From Pseudalkalibacillus sp052246725 (GTDB taxonomy: Bacteria > Bacillota > Bacilli > Bacillales > Fictibacillaceae): a DNA stretch of 64,000 bases. Location of the stretch: the NCBI GenBank assembly GCA_052246725.1, contig JBQQCL010000001.1, one strand, 5' to 3'. The notes under the pieces were generated by a model that searched no databases, was not told the origin of the DNA, and was given only the letters and a program-made list of their open reading frames with translations. The position numbers were made by a program, and so were the translations under genes. This document shows, one piece after another, positions 49,878-58,556 of this stretch (positions are counted from its first letter, which is position 1; each line of letters starts with the position of its first letter).

Positions 49878-51197
49878 ATGGAACAAAGAAAGTATTCAGT
49901 AACACCTCAAGATAGAATGAATTATTTATTAGGTCTTTATTCTGCAGATCAACAAATTAATGCAGTTCTTTATTTTCCTGTAGGTATATCAGAGAAAATA
50001 CTTGAACAATCAGTAAGGATAACGTTACAACTGCAGCCAGTTTTGAACAGCCGTTTTGTCGAAAATGATATTCCTTACTGGGAGGAACATTCACCTAGTA
50101 CTAATTCTTCCATTTGTCTTTTTGCAGAAGGAAATGATCAAGAAGTTGAAATGATGGCAATAGATTTTATTCAGAAATCTGGAGATCGTATACAGGGGCC
50201 CATGGTTCAAACAAAATTATTACGAGGCATTACAACAGATATCTTAGTTGTGAAATTGTCCCATCTATGTTCAGATGGTGCAGGAGTCAAGGAATATATT
50301 AATTTGCTGGGAACTGTTTATACCCAACTTTCCATGGGTCAATCTAAGTATAAAATTATCAAGGAATATAATGAGGCGAAAGAGAGTTTTCGTGAGCAAG
50401 CACCTGTATTCAAATATGCTGGCATATCAGACATAAAAAGTGCGTATCGTCCTAGCCAAGAACAAAAGGCATCACTATGGTCTTTTCCATCTCAGCCGAA
50501 CAAAAACGCATACCCACAAATGTCCGTACGGCGGATGAGCCATGAGCATACTCTTCGGCTAATCCAATGGACAAAAGCACAACAGGCTAGCTTGAATGAT
50601 GTCATTATGACTGCTTATTTCCGAACTTTATCAAGTTTTACTGTATATGCAGAACCTCGCACCGCAGAAAAAATGATCGGTTTAACAATTGATTTACGTC
50701 GATATCTTCCTAATCATACAACTGGTGCTATCTGCAACTTATCCGGTATGGAAATGCCAGTGATTAAAATGGAAGCTGATGAAACATTTAATCAGACTCT
50801 CGTTCGAGTCAAACAATCAATGGATAAAATAAAGTCTCAAAATCCGGGTCTTTCTTCAGCCGCAGGAATGGAGCTACTGGCAGGTATGAAGCTATCTGCG
50901 GTGAAGGAAATGTATAAGCAGCAATACGAACAGGCTTTACAGATGGGGATGGCGTTGCCGTTACTAACAAATATCGGGGTGATAGCAGATGAACCTATTA
51001 AATTTGGTGAAATTCAAGCAGAGGACGGGTATATGACATCACCTATTATGTATGCACCATTCTTTACAATGGGGGCAAGTTCTTATAATGAAAGACTTAC
51101 ATTTACGATTGGTTATCATACGCCGGCTACACCAAAAGAAGAAGTAGATCAATTTTTAGAAAGTTTGGTTAATAAGCTATTAAAAATCATAAACTAA
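49878..51197 (+). CDS. Condensation-domain-like acyltransferase
   Basis: 439 aa, stand-alone member of the CoA-dependent acyltransferase/NRPS condensation superfamily. The active-site HxxxDG is HLCSDG at residues 129-134; a DFGW-like latch region is not obvious, but RRYLPNHTTGAICNLSGMEMP corresponds to the later core. Such proteins acylate small molecules (surfactant, alcohol or polyketide starters). AAGGAGAC site before the ATG. Third gene of the operon with a regulator and a GIY-YIG protein; no carrier protein or NRPS is nearby. Confidence 0.8.
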   Translation: MEQRKYSVTPQDRMNYLLGLYSADQQINAVLYFPVGISEKILEQSVRITLQLQPVLNSRFVENDIPYWEEHSPSTNSSICLFAEGNDQEVEMMAIDFIQKSGDRIQGPMVQTKLLRGITTDILVVKLSHLCSDGAGVKEYINLLGTVYTQLSMGQSKYKIIKEYNEAKESFREQAPVFKYAGISDIKSAYRPSQEQKASLWSFPSQPNKNAYPQMSVRRMSHEHTLRLIQWTKAQQASLNDVIMTAYFRTLSSFTVYAEPRTAEKMIGLTIDLRRYLPNHTTGAICNLSGMEMPVIKMEADETFNQTLVRVKQSMDKIKSQNPGLSSAAGMELLAGMKLSAVKEMYKQQYEQALQMGMALPLLTNIGVIADEPIKFGEIQAEDGYMTSPIMYAPFFTMGASSYNERLTFTIGYHTPATPKEEVDQFLESLVNKLLKIIN

Positions 51198-51217
51198 TAG
51201 GTGGGAGAAAATTTTTA

Positions 51218-51379
51218 ATAGAGTTATCAGATGAGGACTTTTTGGCAACCGAATACACGAAATGGTCTTTTACTGATATAGCAATTCATAAACTAGTTTC
51301 ATGGTTAAATCTTGAACGTATTAAAAACACTGAAATTGGATACTGTCCTTTTCATTTTGCATCAACACATAAATTATAA
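51218..51379 (+). pseudogene. Remnant of a small protein gene
   Basis: An open stretch encoding IELSDEDFLATEYTKWSF, then TDIAIHKLVSWLNLERIKN and TEIGYCPFHFASTHKL before a stop. It has protein-like composition and a GGTGGGAG site in front, but the codon in start position is ATA and no ATG/GTG/TTG exists upstream in frame. Either a decayed gene or a missed non-standard start. Family not recognised. Confidence 0.4.
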
Positions 51380-51892
51380 CAATTAATTTGTGGCGAACAT
51401 CATTTTTTCAACAAAGAGCTTCTCTTGATCAAAGAGAGCGCTCTTTGTTGAAATCCCTTCGCTGTTTCTTCTTCAGTGAATCCTTCATATTTAAGCATGA
51501 TGAATATTTCATTACAATCTAATTAAATAAATCTCCAAACTTGTTCCATTAAAGGCCATTTTGTGGATTAAATATAAGAATCTCTTACTCTAGAAAACTC
51601 CGTTTGTTGAATACGTTTAATGATTCACAGTATAATTCACATTACAAAGGCTTAGAGGAGATTCTCCTCTAAGCCCATTTCTTTATATTACTTATTCAAT
51701 TAAAGCCCCCTATTACTGAACAATAGACACAATTCCTTATTCTTGAATCGCGCCCTATACAGGAGGAATAACTTAACCATTGCTGACTAAAATAGTTAAC
51801 GATTAATTCAACTAAACCTTTTAATGTAAAACCAACAATTATTAGAAAACCGAACGCCAGTTTGTGCAGACACAAAGTGCTGACCAAACCAT
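51380..51892. other. Intergenic region with accessory repeats
   Basis: No convincing gene. Holds the third GGCTTAGAGG hairpin copy (51620-51705), a variant CTTATTCTTGAATCGCGCCC phrase near 51738, and an inverted AAAGAGC..GCTCTTT hairpin near 51415-51448 that may end the operon at 51197. A short minus-strand frame over 51696-51887 lacks a site and is rejected. Confidence 0.5.
51620..51705. repeat. GGCTTAGAGG hairpin repeat, copy 3
   Basis: ATTCACAGTATAATTCACA, then GGCTTAGAGGAGA / TTCTCCTCTAAGCC and CATTTCTTTATAT. Arm bases differ from copies 1 and 2 but pairing is kept. Confidence 0.75.
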
Positions 51893-52396
51893 CTAAAGAT
51901 CACGAACATTCCAAACGATTTCGCCGCGCTCGTCCCACGTGCTGTGGTCCCGCTTAAATCCTATTTTTTCAAGTACTCGAAGGGATGCAACATTCCAGGA
52001 GCGTACTGTTGACCAGAGCCGGTGGCGTCCGGTGGCAATTGCACCATCCAGGACAACGGAAGCCGCTTCAGTCGCATAACCATTTCCATGTACCCTACGG
52101 AACAGCTCGTAGGCGATCTCTGGCTCTTCAAGTGTAGAACGACCAATAACCAATCCGCAGTACCCAATATTATCTCCTTCATCTCGGCGACGAATGGTGA
52201 GTGGAGCGATACCATTTTCCAATGCTTTATTACGTAAACTGATGACTTTGTCACGAGCAACATTGGGAGTGGGCATATCCTGGCCACGTTCCGCAACAAG
52301 TTCCCTATACCAGGATGCATCTGATTCCCTCCACATACTCAGTGACAGTCGATCGGTTTCCATCTCAAACTCCATAGGTTTAAAATTAGCTTTCAT
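51893..52396 (-). CDS. GNAT-family N-acetyltransferase
   Basis: 167 aa, RimJ/RimL-like. METDRLSLSMWRESDASWYRELVAERG at the N-terminus, IGYCGLVIGRSTLEEPEIAYELFRRVHGNGYATEAASVVLDGAI with acetyl-CoA loop RVHGNGYA, and STVRSWNVASLRVLEKIGFKRDHS as motif B. More G+C-rich than flanking sequence, suggesting separate acquisition. GAGGAG lies 13 bases before the ATG, a long spacing. Substrate unknown. Confidence 0.88.
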   Translation of the reverse strand: MKANFKPMEFEMETDRLSLSMWRESDASWYRELVAERGQDMPTPNVARDKVISLRNKALENGIAPLTIRRRDEGDNIGYCGLVIGRSTLEEPEIAYELFRRVHGNGYATEAASVVLDGAIATGRHRLWSTVRSWNVASLRVLEKIGFKRDHSTWDERGEIVWNVRDL

Positions 52397-52828
52397 CGCA
52401 AAAACACGCTCCTCGTCTCATAGTTTTTCAAATTTACTTTTCTAAGCCCCGCCTTACAAATCATACACGCCTCACATTTTCGCATTTTATTTTACACTAT
52501 CAGTAGTTACATAGTTGTTTCATACAACAATTTTATTTTTCATTTTGATACAAAGCAAAATCTCTTATTTTACAATCTGACCCCTATTATGGATTAATTT
52601 TAGGAACCTCTTATTCCAGATAACTGCCCGTTCGAATACCTAACATCAATGTTTCACAACTATATTTTAACATATTTTTCTAGTGTCCTTCGAAAACGCA
52701 TACAAAATCGGAACACAAATCACACCTAAATTCACAACTCTCCAATATTTATTTCACACTTGTAAAATGGCATGTGAATTCATATGTTATTTAGTAATTA
52801 ATCTTCAGGAAGTCTTGATTTACAATAA

Positions 52829-52873
52829 AAAACGCACTGTGAATTTCGTTGTGAAAAAACTCCAGTGCGTTTT
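52829..52873. terminator. Terminator-like hairpin
   Basis: AAAACGCACTG and CAGTGCGTTTT, 11-bp perfect stem, 23-base loop, then GATTT. Confidence 0.6.
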
Positions 52874-52884
52874 GATTTGATATT

Positions 52885-52945
52885 TACTTGTTTGCACCTA
52901 TGAAGTAAACCCGTTAACAAATTGTTCGGGGTTTCTTTTGAACAA
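52885..52945 (-). repeat. Accessory-region repeat word (TTAACGGGTT type), inverted copy
   Basis: On the minus strand: AAGAAACCCCGAACAA, TTGTTAACGGGTTTACTTC, AGGTGCAAACAAG. Matches 44041-44095 on the plus strand, so the two copies flank the accessory stretch in opposite orientation. Confidence 0.7.
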
Positions 52946-53163
52946 AGTTCATTTGTTGTTACTCCCTTAACACCTCCTATTCGACGTTATTTCCTTCCTT
53001 TTGTGTGTTAATCATAAAACGGCACTGAAAATATTGTGTTGTGAGCACGTTGTCTCGACCTGATCATCATCGATATAATTTTCTTAACAATCAAATAGTT
53101 AAACGGATTTCGTCGTTTACCTTCCCCTGACAGCAGGGAAAAGTGTTGAATAAGGAAGGTGTG

Positions 53164-54083
53164 GTGAGCTTGGAGGTCATAAGTAAACGCTTCTTGTATC
53201 TCTCCAATAACAAGGTATTAGATCGATTAGCAAAACGTTGGGGAGCAAGATTCGGGGCTGACAAGATTATTGGGGGAGAAACTTTCTCTCATGCAATTCC
53301 TTTGATCAAACAACTGAACCTTGATGGATTTCAAGTTACAGTCGATCACTTAGGGGAATTCGTCAATTCCGTCGATGAGGCAAAAAAACATACGCAGGAG
53401 TGTCTCCAGAGTATTTGTTCTATTACTCATCATCAACTCGATTCTGAGGTCTCTGTGAAACTGACATCATTGGGTCTGGATATCAGTCATGAACTGGTTA
53501 TGGAAAACATGGAACTGATTTTGTCAAAGGCAGAGGAAAATGGAATCACGGTGACCATTGACATGGAGGATTCCTCTAGATGCCATGCAACTCTTGAGAT
53601 TTATAAGATATTAAAACAGAAATGCAGGAATCTGGGAACTGTAATTCAATCCTATCTCTATCGATCAAATGAGGATGTAGATGCTCTTCAAAGTTATGCC
53701 CCCTATCTCAGACTTGTAAAGGGAGCTTATAAGGAACCCAGTAAAGTGGCTTTTCCTGAGAAGCGAATGTTGATGAAAATTTAAAAAGGCTCATCAAGAA
53801 AAATCTCTTGAATGGGCATTACACTGCTGTTGCTAGCCATGATGATGCCATGATCGATTACACCAAAGAGTTGGTGGAAGAACACGAAATCCCAAGAGAC
53901 CGTTTCGAGTTTCAAATGCTCTATGGAATGAGAAGTCAAATGCAGACTGACCTTGTCAAAGAAGGATATACAGTCCGTGTTTATCTGCCTTATGGGGAAG
54001 ATTGGTACGGCTATTTCATGAGACGTTTAGCTGAAAGACCTGAGAATATTGCGTTTGCAATCAAAGGAATTTTCAGCAAATAA
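53164..54083 (+). pseudogene. putB: Proline dehydrogenase with a one-base frameshift
   Basis: FAD enzyme oxidising proline to pyrroline-5-carboxylate. The first frame (to 53784) carries VTVDHLGEFV, SVKLTSLGLDIS and the FAD/substrate words TVIQSYLYRS and RLVKGAYKEP; a second frame (from about 53760 to 54083) carries ENLKRLIKKNLLNGHYTAVASHDD, FEFQMLYGMRS, VRVYLPYGEDWYGYFMRRLAERP. Reading GAG AAG CGA AAT as GAG AAA GCG AAT joins them, so one A is missing near 53761. Either a real inactivating mutation or a sequencing error in a short A run. Start GTG 53164 after AAGGAAGG. Otherwise full length. Confidence 0.9.
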
Positions 54084-54105
54084 AAATTGAAAGGAGAATT
54101 TCATT

Positions 54106-55653
54106 ATGGTAACACCATATAAACATGAACCATTTACTGATTTCACACTAGAGGAGAATAAAAAAGCTTTTGAAGAGGCTTTACGGAAAGTAAAAGATGA
54201 ATTGGGTCAAAACCACGATTTACTTGTAAACGGTGAAAGAATACGTACCGAAGAACAAATTGTTTCTAGAAACCCGGCCAATACAAAACAAGTTGTGGGT
54301 CATGTCTCAAAAGCGAATCAAGAGATTGCTGATCAAGCTGTGGAATCCGCTTCAGAAGCTTTTAAAAGTTGGAGAAAATGGGATGAAAGAGCACGTGCCG
54401 AATTACTTTTCCGTGCAGCAAGCATCATTAGACGACGTAAGCATGAATTTTCCGCGTATTTGGTTTACGAAGTAGGTAAACCATGGAAAGAAGCGGATGC
54501 AGACACAGCAGAAGCGATCGATTTCTTAGAATATTACGGCCGCCAAATGATTGAATTGAAAGAAGGTAAACCAGTCGAAAGCCGTCCGGGTGAACAGAAC
54601 CGCTACATTTATACGCCAACTGGTGTAGCTGTCGTTATACCACCTTGGAACTTGGCTCTAGCTATCATGGCGGGTACTACTGTCGCACCGCTTGTAACAG
54701 GGAGTACAGTCGTACTGAAGCCTGCCAGCAACAGTCCAGTAATCGCAGCCAAATTCGTCGAGGTTCTAGAAGAAGCTGGCCTTCCGAAAGGCGTCTTGAA
54801 CTTCGTACCTGGAAGCGGAGGAGAAGTTGGTGATTACCTTGTCGATCATCCGAAAACCTCCCTTATTTCCTTTACAGGTTCACGCGCAACTGGAACTCGT
54901 ATCATCAAGCGTGCTGCTGAAATCCAGGAAGGTCAGAATCATTTGAAACAAGTGATTGCTGAAATGGGCGGTAAGGATACAGTTGTCGTTGATAACAAAT
55001 CCAACTTAGAAACAGCTGCTGAAGCCATCGTTGTATCTGCCTTTGGCTTTTCCGGGCAAAAATGTTCATCAGGTTCACGTGCTGTCGTCCATGAAGATGT
55101 CTATGACGAATTGCTCGAGATGGTAAAGAAACGCACTGAAGAATTGACCGTTGGAAATGCTTCAGAGCAAAATGTTTATATGGGACCGGTGGTCGATCAA
55201 AGTGCCTTTGACAAAGTGATGAGTTATATCGAAATCGGGAAAGAAGAAGGACGCCTTATTACAGGTGGTAAAGGTGATGATTCTGAAGGCTACTTTATCG
55301 AACCTACTATTTTTGCTGATCTCGACGCTAATTCCCGTATGCAACAGGAGGAAATATTCGGTCCTGTCGTCTGCTTTACAAAAGCGAAAAATTTCGATGA
55401 GGCGATTGAGATTGCCAACAATACTGAATATGGATTAACAGGAGCGGTCATCTCTGATAACCGGGAACACCTTGAAAAAGCAAAATACGATTTCCATGTA
55501 GGTAACCTATACTTCAACCGCAATTGCACAGGTGCCATTGTTGGCTACCAACCATTCGGAGGATTTAAAATGTCAGGCACCGATTCTAAAGCAGGCGGAC
55601 CAGATTACTTGGCCCTTCATATGCTAGCCAAGACAATTTCGGAAAAATATTAA
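54106..55653 (+). CDS. rocA: 1-pyrroline-5-carboxylate dehydrogenase
   Basis: 515 aa. Oxidises glutamate semialdehyde/P5C to glutamate with NAD. ALDH landmarks: VVIPPWNLALAIMAGTTVAPLVTGSTVVLKPASNSP, SFTGSRATGTRI, the general base Glu in QVIAEMGGKDTVVVD, the catalytic Cys in FGFSGQKCSSGSR, and EEIFGPVVCF. It is the second gene of the put operon and is intact even though putB is frameshifted. The symbol putC/ycgN is also used. AAAGGAG site nine bases before the ATG. Confidence 0.95.
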   Translation: MVTPYKHEPFTDFTLEENKKAFEEALRKVKDELGQNHDLLVNGERIRTEEQIVSRNPANTKQVVGHVSKANQEIADQAVESASEAFKSWRKWDERARAELLFRAASIIRRRKHEFSAYLVYEVGKPWKEADADTAEAIDFLEYYGRQMIELKEGKPVESRPGEQNRYIYTPTGVAVVIPPWNLALAIMAGTTVAPLVTGSTVVLKPASNSPVIAAKFVEVLEEAGLPKGVLNFVPGSGGEVGDYLVDHPKTSLISFTGSRATGTRIIKRAAEIQEGQNHLKQVIAEMGGKDTVVVDNKSNLETAAEAIVVSAFGFSGQKCSSGSRAVVHEDVYDELLEMVKKRTEELTVGNASEQNVYMGPVVDQSAFDKVMSYIEIGKEEGRLITGGKGDDSEGYFIEPTIFADLDANSRMQQEEIFGPVVCFTKAKNFDEAIEIANNTEYGLTGAVISDNREHLEKAKYDFHVGNLYFNRNCTGAIVGYQPFGGFKMSGTDSKAGGPDYLALHMLAKTISEKY

Positions 55654-55683
55654 TCCAACCCCATTTTCTAGGATCATCTAACT

Positions 55684-55714
55684 AAGCTCTCCCATCAACC
55701 GGGGGAGCTTTTCC
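55684..55714 (+). terminator. Terminator after rocA
   Basis: AAGCTCTCCC, loop ATCAACC, GGGGGAGCTT, then TTCCC TTTT. Stem with one G-T pair. Confidence 0.75.
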
Positions 55715-55780
55715 CTTTTCATTCCGAAATAACCCGCTATAATAAGGTATAATAGCCCCCACGGAAAGGTAAGGATTCCT

Positions 55781-57052
55781 ATGGAAATAAAAGAATTGAT
55801 CCTCCAAGCAGAAGATATACATAAAGCAACGGAACTGATCAGCTCAAAGCTAGGTAACCCTGTGATTATTGAAAATAAAAATTTTGAATTGATTTCTTAC
55901 AGTTCCTCATTCGATCAATTCGATCTAACACAGCAGAAGACAATCCTTTCGAAGAAATGTCCAATCTTCATTATTGATCGATTGAAGAAAGAAGGAATTG
56001 TTCACCGCCTTGAGAAACATTCTGACCCGATACGTGTCCATTCTATGGAGGAGTTAGGATTCCACCAACGTGTTGTAATTGCAGCCAAGTACCTTGGAAA
56101 TACCATGGGATATATTTGGATCCAGGAATCCGATCAACTTTTACAAAGTGATGATCTTGCCTTCCTGGAAGAGATCTCCCCTCACCTTGGTCATTTGATC
56201 AATGATGTTTATTCAGAGGATAATGCCAAAAAGGGTAGAAAAGAGGAAATTTGGTGGCAGTTGCTTCATCACGAATATGGAAGTGAAAGTCAATTACGCC
56301 ATGATGCATCATTGGCCAAACTCACTTTACCAGAACGGTTTTCTGTCGTCGTTTTTTCTATAACAGCATCTCCGTATAAATCAATGCTCGATCTTCTTGA
56401 AAAAATGGTCCACAATTCTTATATTCATTCACAAATTTATACTTTGAAAACGGAATACCAGGTAATAGCGGTCCTCTATGGGAAATCAGACAAGAAGTTT
56501 TCTTCACTGGAATTAGCCAGGAGCATGATTGAAAAGGTCAAGGACGAAACAGGGGAAGAAAAATTTTATAACTTTTTGATCGGGGTCGGAAAAGAATACA
56601 CCTCATTGTATCATTTGAGAAAAAGTTTTCTAGAAGCCCTTGAGGTCATTGAAACGGCAAACTTTATCAGTCCTCGTCCTGAATCGATGCCACGGGAATT
56701 CGCGCATCTAGGAATATATCGTTACTTAGCCACTCTCTATGAAAAGAACAGTTCTAAAGATTACTATAGTGATGATTTATTATCATTGATTAAGAATGAT
56801 GCAGAAAAACAGACGGATCTGCTTCGAACGCTTGAAGTGTATTTAGCTAATGACGGAAAAGGTAAGCAGACCGCTAATGAATTGTTCATCCATCCGAACA
56901 CCTTGAATTACCGGATGAAAAAAATACAAGAACTAACGAATATCGATTTCAACGACTTCAACATGAAAGTCTACCTATATACTGAATTATTATTACTCAA
57001 CAATGTCGAAGCTTACTACCAACGGTATAAAGGTGCTGTAAAAGAAATTTGA
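55781..57052 (+). CDS. putR: Proline-responsive PucR-type activator
   Basis: 423 aa. N-terminal sensory region, then the C-terminal HTH_30: LLRTLEVYLANDGKGKQTANELFIHPNTLNYRMKKIQELTNIDFNDFNMKVYLYTELLLL. B. subtilis PutR is of this type and activates putBCP with proline as co-inducer; length and position beside putB-rocA support the same role. AAGGTAAGG precedes the ATG. putP (proline permease) is not in the window. Confidence 0.88.
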   Translation: MEIKELILQAEDIHKATELISSKLGNPVIIENKNFELISYSSSFDQFDLTQQKTILSKKCPIFIIDRLKKEGIVHRLEKHSDPIRVHSMEELGFHQRVVIAAKYLGNTMGYIWIQESDQLLQSDDLAFLEEISPHLGHLINDVYSEDNAKKGRKEEIWWQLLHHEYGSESQLRHDASLAKLTLPERFSVVVFSITASPYKSMLDLLEKMVHNSYIHSQIYTLKTEYQVIAVLYGKSDKKFSSLELARSMIEKVKDETGEEKFYNFLIGVGKEYTSLYHLRKSFLEALEVIETANFISPRPESMPREFAHLGIYRYLATLYEKNSSKDYYSDDLLSLIKNDAEKQTDLLRTLEVYLANDGKGKQTANELFIHPNTLNYRMKKIQELTNIDFNDFNMKVYLYTELLLLNNVEAYYQRYKGAVKEI

Positions 57053-57250
57053 TCAAAAGCATAGATTTTTTATTGTTGATTCCTGCGAAATTCACTCCCT
57101 TTCCGAGGGCGAACCGTGAGCCTCCTCACGAATTTACACAGTTCATTGCGAGGTCTCAACCAGCTCGCTGTTCCCGAATGAGTGTCGTGAATTTTGTTAA
57201 AAAATCAACAGCGAAGATTAACAAAGCCATTATATTAAATTAGAAATCAA
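57053..57250. repeat. Long imperfect inverted repeat after putR
   Basis: TTGTTGATTCCTGCGAAATTC ACTCCC (split here) and its inverse GAGTGTCGTGAATTTTG, AAAATCAACAG enclose a G+C-rich middle with GAGGGCGAACCGTGAGC. Shares words with the 35390 repeat. Confidence 0.65.
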
Positions 57251-57262
57251 ATTTAATAGAAG

Positions 57263-57358
57263 TAACTAGGGGAGTCCAATTGTTGGGTCTGAGAGAGAAA
57301 CACGTAAGTTTCTTGACCTTTTGGACCTGATCTGGATCATACGAGCGAGGGGAAGTTA
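57263..57358 (+). promoter_or_regulatory. TPP riboswitch (THI-box), orphan
   Basis: Conserved elements in order: P1 strand TAACTAGGGGAG, the pyrimidine-sensor word GGGTCTGAGAGAG, the variable P3a arm, TTGACC TTTTGGACCTGATC, TGGATCATACGAGCGAGG and closing GGGAAGTTA, which pairs with TAACT. It is followed by a terminator, but no thiamine gene lies downstream on the same strand. Confidence 0.93.
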
Positions 57359-57398
57359 GATATAACCTCTTTTTATTAAGATGATACTTCTACATATG

Positions 57399-57434
57399 AA
57401 GCCGGGTCCAACCTTTTTGGATCCGGCTTTTTTA
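57399..57434 (+). terminator. Terminator downstream of the TPP riboswitch
   Basis: AAGCCGGGTCCA and TGGATCCGGCTT pair over 12 positions with one G-T, loop of seven, then TTTT. Plausible expression platform. Confidence 0.85.
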
Positions 57435-57699
57435 TGTTCAGCTTCCCATAAAGTTGGGCTTGTTCGGGATCTCGTCCTTTCAAATCTTAAGAAGGAAAGA
57501 TTGATAATGCCAACAACTTCATTGCATAGACACCTATTGGCAGTTTTTCGGCTTCGCCAAAAGAACCACGGACTCAATTCTATTTCTCGCATCGGAACTT
57601 GATATCAGGTTTTGAACCTTGTACGTAAACTTTCTTACTACCTGTGTAACTTGACATGATGGAAATGTTTTTTTCATCATGGTGTCTCTTATTTTTCTA
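57435..57699. other. Region after orphan riboswitch
   Basis: No thiamine gene. A 31-codon frame at 57507-57602 has AAGAAGGAAAGA before its ATG, encoding MPTTSLHRHLLAVFRLRQKN and a short tail. It is not recognised and may be chance; a minus-strand frame overlaps most of it. Could also be debris of a deleted gene. Confidence 0.45.
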
Positions 57700-58446
57700 T
57701 CAGCTTTTAATAATTTCCTTCATTACAGGAATATCTTTTTTCTTATTATTGTCCTCTTCCATTGCGAGCTCTACTGCAGTTTTTGCATGTATGAATGTAG
57801 TATCGAACAGTTTCATGCCTGTGTCTTTCTGTTTGACCAGGAGTGGTATTTCTGTACAACCAAGAATAACACCTTGAGCCCCCTTCTCTCTTAGTCGTTC
57901 AATCACATCAAGATATCGTTCCTTCGAGTTTGGAATCATTTTTCCTTGGCATAGTTCATTAAAAATCACATCGTGGACGATTTCTTGATCCTCTTCGTTG
58001 GGGGTGATCACTTGTATATTGTGTTTCAGTTGGAAACGATCTTTATAAAAGTTGTTATCCATTGTATATTTTGTTCCTAATAACCCGACACAGTCTAGAC
58101 CAGCTTCTTTTATCTTAGAGGCCGTTGTATCAACGATATGCAATAAAGGAACAGATAGATTGCTCTGTACTTCTCCTGCCATCTTATGCATGGTATTGGT
58201 ACATATCAAAATCAAGTCAGCGCCTGCTCTTTCTAACGTAACCGCAGCATGGATCATTTTGTCCGTAGCCAAGTCCCATGCCCCGGATTTTTGCAGTTGG
58301 ACAATCTCCTCAAAATCAAATGAATAGAGCAGGCACTTTGCTGAGTGTACCCCTCCCAATTCCGATCTCACTTGTTCATTGATGATCCGATAATATTCCG
58401 AAGTAGACTCCCAGCTTAAACCGCCAATTAAACCTATTGTTTTCAT
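57700..58446 (-). CDS. Aspartate/glutamate racemase-family protein
   Basis: 248 aa from ATG 58446 with TGGAGGTAC upstream. MKTIGLIGGLSWESTSEYYRIINEQV start, two racemase Cys in ICTNTMHKM (first) and LGCTEIPLL (second), and AGADLILICTNT. This matches the YgeA/RacX broad-specificity amino acid racemase group rather than MurI. Divergent from a MocR-type regulator, which probably controls it. Confidence 0.9.
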   Translation of the reverse strand: MKTIGLIGGLSWESTSEYYRIINEQVRSELGGVHSAKCLLYSFDFEEIVQLQKSGAWDLATDKMIHAAVTLERAGADLILICTNTMHKMAGEVQSNLSVPLLHIVDTTASKIKEAGLDCVGLLGTKYTMDNNFYKDRFQLKHNIQVITPNEEDQEIVHDVIFNELCQGKMIPNSKERYLDVIERLREKGAQGVILGCTEIPLLVKQKDTGMKLFDTTFIHAKTAVELAMEEDNNKKKDIPVMKEIIKS

Positions 58447-58556
58447 CACTGTACCTCCAATTGACTTTATGAGAAGGATAACATGATATACTGGTATGTA
58501 ACAGAACCACTTTAACATCAATTTCATAGTACCAATTCTGATTAGGAGGACTTTCT
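58447..58556. promoter_or_regulatory. Divergent promoter region, racemase / MocR gene
   Basis: Plus strand: TTGACT (58461), about 17 bases, TGATAT. An inverted TGGTA...TACCA pair lies around 58491 and 58532 and could be the regulator's binding site. Promoter assignment is tentative. Confidence 0.4.

Larger units (their letters stand above)
52397..53160. other. Intergenic region before putB
   Basis: Holds a CTTATTCCAGATAAC short repeat near 52607, a bidirectional-looking hairpin AAAACGCACTG / CAGTGCGTTTT at 52829-52873, and an inverted copy of the TTGTTAACGGGTT/AGGTGCAAA repeat at 52885-52945. The last 150 bases should carry the putB promoter and a PutR site, not identified. A plus-strand frame at 52683 lacks a site. 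Confidence 0.5.

Noticed and set aside
51696..51887. Minus-strand 63-codon frame
   Set aside because: Overlaps repeats and lacks a start site.
52683..52880. Plus-strand 65-codon frame before putB
   Set aside because: Crosses a terminator-like hairpin, starts at a weak codon without a site.
43731..52945. Integrative element or prophage
   Set aside because: No integrase, recombinase, tRNA end, phage structural or replication gene; only repeats mark the edges.
57356..57592. Minus-strand 78-codon frame over the riboswitch terminator
   Set aside because: Runs through the terminator of the TPP leader; no ribosome binding site; composition unlike neighbours.
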